NCBI RefSeq assembly: GCF_009742825.1
Contig: NZ_WPCE01000010.1
Coordinates: 1-32,428, forward strand
Source of the DNA: Halorubrum sp. CBA1125
GTDB taxonomy: Archaea > Halobacteriota > Halobacteria > Halobacteriales > Haloferacaceae
Length of the DNA: 32,428 nucleotides
Direction of reading: 5' to 3'
Positions 30,108-32,428 of this stretch are shown here, piece by piece. A program made the translations under genes and the position numbers. The notes beneath the pieces are model-generated. The model worked only from the letters and a program-made list of their open reading frames with translations. It searched no databases and was not told the origin of the DNA. Numbering within the stretch: the first letter of the stretch is position 1; the number at the start of each line of letters is the position of its first letter.

Positions 30108-31694
30108 TTAGTCGTGTGGAATCAACGACGAGGCAACGAGCTCAACACACTCACCCGCAGTAATCACAGGTGCGTAGTCCATCTCACCTCCCACACTCGC
30201 TTTCAGCAGGAAGTCGGTGAGCCGCCAGATATTGTACAAGAGGACCGCGAAAACGAAGTAGAACAAACGAATGCGGTAGTCTTTCGAGGAGGTCTTCGCG
30301 AGAAAATCACCTTTGATCGATTTGTACTCACTCTCGATCTGCCACCGGCGGCTGTAGCGCTGACAGAATGTCTCGGCTTCCTCAGGACCGACTCGTAGAT
30401 TCGTCGCGAAGACGGCCGTTCCCTCCCCACTCGTCGACGGCACGTACAGGAGCCGCATTGGATGCGATCCAGATTCTACATGGATAGAAGCCGACTCAAC
30501 AGCCACCTCTTGGTCGTCTCCCTCCATTTGTTCGAGCACATCCCGTTCGGAGCTTGAGACTCGCTTCGGAATGAGGTAGTTCACATCGAGGTTTGAGAGT
30601 GTCTGGAACACTTGTATCGAGTCAAACTCTCGATCACACAGCACCGTCTCGATCGGAACTTGTTCTTTCGCTCGTCGAACGAGCCGTCGCACAGTACGAT
30701 GGATCTGATTCGACGGGTTCTCATCCCACTCGGAACTCTCACGGACCGGCTCAACCGCCAGAACGAGCGGGATGTTCTGCCCGATGATCGAGAGGGTTGC
30801 GAATTTGAATGCTCGACCGTCTCTGTCCTTGGTCCCGCTGACCATCGGCATTCCTTCGACCTCTCCGTAATAGGGAATAGTCGTGATATCGATTGCAGCG
30901 GTGACCGGCCTTCGAAAGGATGCTTCCGAGGCGATCACGGAGAGCAAGCGATCCGTTGTCTCGTTGAATCCGTTCACGAGTTCTTCGGGATCGAACTGCT
31001 TGACGGCGCGGAGGTGGGTATCACCATGGGGGCTGTACTCTTCGCCATGGCGATATTGGAAGCGAGTCGCTCCCTGCGCAGTTCCACAGTGGACCATCCC
31101 CATGAACGTCTGTAGCTCAAAGAATTGTGTGTCCTCGTACGAGGCGTTCGACGCCCGACCAGAGTCGAAGTGACCGAAGGCGTGATCACGCGCGAGGCGC
31201 GTTGTCTGGATGATCTCCTCCTGTGAGAAGGATTTGTCTTCTACTGGATCTGCGGCTTCTTGCTCATCGTCGACGATCTCTGCCTTAGGCCGCACCTCCG
31301 GCGCTGAGATGTCGCGATCGTGGACTTCCTTGATGACGTAGTGGGCGGCTGTGGTGACGAACTCCCGGGTCGCCTCGTCGAACCGGTTACGCCAGGTCCG
31401 CGAGAGCACCGATTCGTCGGGGATTTTCTCCAAGTCGAAGACAACTGCGAGTTCGGGATACTGGGCGAGCGAACGGTAGCTTTCGCCAGTGAGTTCGCGG
31501 TAGAGTAACAAGCGTACCATCCCCTCGAACGAGTGCGGTGCTGGATGCCACTCTGGGTAGCCGTCATTGAGCGAATCGAACAGCCCCTCCAGAGTTCGAA
31601 GAGCCGTGCAGAGGGACTGATCGGCTTTGAGTGCCTCTGTGAGTGTCAACCCGACAAGGTAGGCGTCGGTCAATCGGTGCTCCTGAGAAGTCAT
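30108..31694 (-). CDS. IS4-superfamily DDE transposase
   Basis: 528 residues. Catalytic D269 in AAIDITTIPYYG, D354 in VLCDREFDS, and E454 within the IS4 signature Y447-x2-R450-x3-E454-x6-K461 (YSRRWQIESEYKSIK). The N-terminus has a helical DNA-binding region (SFEGMVRLLLYRELTGESYRSLAQYPEL). The frame is intact, so it may be active. It is long for IS4 transposases of halophiles, with an acidic insertion near 140-160. It is the only transposase in the window and sits at the right side of the replication module. Confidence 0.9.
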   Translation of the reverse strand: MTSQEHRLTDAYLVGLTLTEALKADQSLCTALRTLEGLFDSLNDGYPEWHPAPHSFEGMVRLLLYRELTGESYRSLAQYPELAVVFDLEKIPDESVLSRTWRNRFDEATREFVTTAAHYVIKEVHDRDISAPEVRPKAEIVDDEQEAADPVEDKSFSQEEIIQTTRLARDHAFGHFDSGRASNASYEDTQFFELQTFMGMVHCGTAQGATRFQYRHGEEYSPHGDTHLRAVKQFDPEELVNGFNETTDRLLSVIASEASFRRPVTAAIDITTIPYYGEVEGMPMVSGTKDRDGRAFKFATLSIIGQNIPLVLAVEPVRESSEWDENPSNQIHRTVRRLVRRAKEQVPIETVLCDREFDSIQVFQTLSNLDVNYLIPKRVSSSERDVLEQMEGDDQEVAVESASIHVESGSHPMRLLYVPSTSGEGTAVFATNLRVGPEEAETFCQRYSRRWQIESEYKSIKGDFLAKTSSKDYRIRLFYFVFAVLLYNIWRLTDFLLKASVGGEMDYAPVITAGECVELVASSLIPHD

Positions 31695-32098
31695 GTGAGC
31701 TATCCCATCAGCCAGTCACACAAGCGGCGCGATCCCATCCTCTTTGCGCAGGAACCGCTGCTGTTGAATCGGTCAGCACAAACAAGTACTCTGTAAGTCT
31801 CGCAGCTACGCTTCGTTCACTCATAGCTAACACCTTCATTGATGATGACTCAATCATCCTGCTCGACGTTGAGGGTGAGAAACTGGTCGGGAGATTCTGG
31901 AATCAACTATGCTGAGATAACTCGTGTGAGGACAACCAGCTTCTCAAGAAGAGGCGCGGCGTGAGTGGGAAAACTGGCATCTATAGCCCGTTAAATCGGT
32001 TTACAGAGTGCCATCTATCCAAACTGCACCGATTTTCTGATTCCGAATACCAACCGTATGCAATCGAAAAACCCCTCCTAAAGCGATCAGGCAGAGTT
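31695..32098. other. Intergenic segment without recognised gene
   Basis: About 400 bp between the transposase start and the end of the right-hand metal ATPase. No convincing gene; a short open stretch ending at 31915 reads FIDDDSIILLDVEGEKLVGRFW and might be a remnant. The right end of the insertion sequence should lie in its left part. Confidence 0.4.
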
Positions 32099-32428
32099 TC
32101 AGTCTGCAGTTTGGGTGCTAGTGGATGGTGTCACTCCTGGAAGCTCGGGGATGGATAGATCCACCCGGCGGAGCAGTTGCGCGTTGATGGCGACGATTAC
32201 TGTACTCAACGACATCAGAAGCGCACCCACAGCGGGAGACAGCAGAATCCCGATCGGTGCCAACACGCCTGCTGCGAGCGGAATCGCGAACACGTTGTAG
32301 CCGGCGGCCCAGACGATGTTCTCCTGCATCTTCCGGTAGCTCGCCTTACTGAGTTTCACGAGTCGCACTACATCCATCGGGTTGTTCTGCACGAGAATGA
32401 CATCCGCCGACTGGACGGCGACGTCGGT
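32099..32428 (-). CDS. C-terminus of CopB-type (P1B-3) metal-transporting ATPase, start outside window
   Basis: Only the last 109 residues are present; the frame is open through the right edge, starting [21 protein letters not shown], the conserved segment after the hinge motif of P-type ATPases. Two membrane helices follow: [10 protein letters not shown] with a proline, then [24 protein letters not shown]. In P1B ATPases the [11 protein letters not shown] and MSLST motifs mark the CopB group, which exports copper and possibly silver. It is therefore a different pump from the Zn/Cd-type one at the left edge, and it runs towards it. Confidence 0.88.
   Translation of the reverse strand, partial: TDVAVQSADVILVQNNPMDVVRLVKLSKASYRKMQENIVWAAGYNVFAIPLAAGVLAPIGILLSPAVGALLMSLSTVIVAINAQLLRRVDLSIPELPGVTPSTSTQTAD

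Noticed and set aside
31643-31915. 90-codon plus-strand frame
   Set aside because: Its first half is antisense to the transposase start; the last 30 residues look coding but are too short to support a gene.
29667-32098. Terminal inverted repeats of the IS4-type element
   Set aside because: I compared the flanks by eye and found only weak partial matches (around CGCTCCTGATTAGG and GGTTCCTGCGCAAAGAGG), not enough to set element ends.
1-32428. tRNA or rRNA genes
   Set aside because: No cloverleaf-like or rRNA-like stretch was noticed, though a covariance search was not possible.

Overview
This window looks like part of a haloarchaeal megaplasmid or another large extrachromosomal replicon. The proteins are strongly acidic, most genes are GC-rich with G/C at third codon positions, promoters look like TATA boxes about 27 nt before start codons (leaderless transcription), and there are an Orc1/Cdc6 initiator with G-string ORB-type repeats, a HTH_10 (bacterio-opsin-activator type) regulator, and many haloarchaea-only small proteins (DUF6166, DUF6610 and DUF7522-like, zinc ribbons). 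I cannot name the species.

Layout. 1-2844: the end of a HTH_10 regulator, then a Zn/Cd/Pb-type P1B ATPase behind a 16-bp perfect palindrome. 2940-9540: a run of small plus-strand accessory genes (zinc-ribbon proteins, a metallophosphoesterase with an OB-like N-terminus, DUF6166, an AbiEi-like winged-helix protein without a toxin), interrupted by a minus-strand membrane-anchored Mrr-type nuclease. 9541-13800: an AT-richer island with one very large gene, an Avs-like STAND NTPase with an N-terminal PD-(D/E)XK nuclease, split by a one-base frameshift. 13868-23381: a second accessory run (second DUF6166 protein, a three-gene overlapping cluster, DUF6610, ArdC-like antirestriction metallopeptidase, AbiE-type toxin-antitoxin pair, SWIM zinc-finger protein, VapBC, a two-wing HTH regulator). 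23400-28310: the replication and partition module, with ORB-type repeats on both sides of orc1/cdc6, a perfect 28-bp inverted repeat around a gene-free segment, a ParA operon, and a large array of 8-bp-phased TGANTCA units that is probably the centromere. 28359-31694: a tyrosine recombinase and an IS4-superfamily transposase. 32099 to the end: the C-terminus of a CopB-type (P1B-3) metal ATPase running in from the right edge.

How it works together. The replicon carries its own initiator, origin repeats and partition system, stabilisation modules (VapBC, AbiE), metal efflux at both ends, defence genes (Avs-like NTPase, Mrr-like nuclease) and a counter-defence gene (ArdC-like). Two dispersed non-coding families run through the accessory genes. 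One is a T-tract followed by a GC hairpin, often with a GAG or GAGAG loop, found before about ten plus-strand genes. The other is a dyad of TTAACCAACA and TGTTGGTTAA separated by 21-22 bp, present four times between 15782 and 23040. Neither is explained by the genes, and they, with the octamer array and the origin inverted repeat, are the most interesting signals here.

All functional calls rest on reading motifs by eye; no database search was possible. DUF names are from memory and should be confirmed by profile search.
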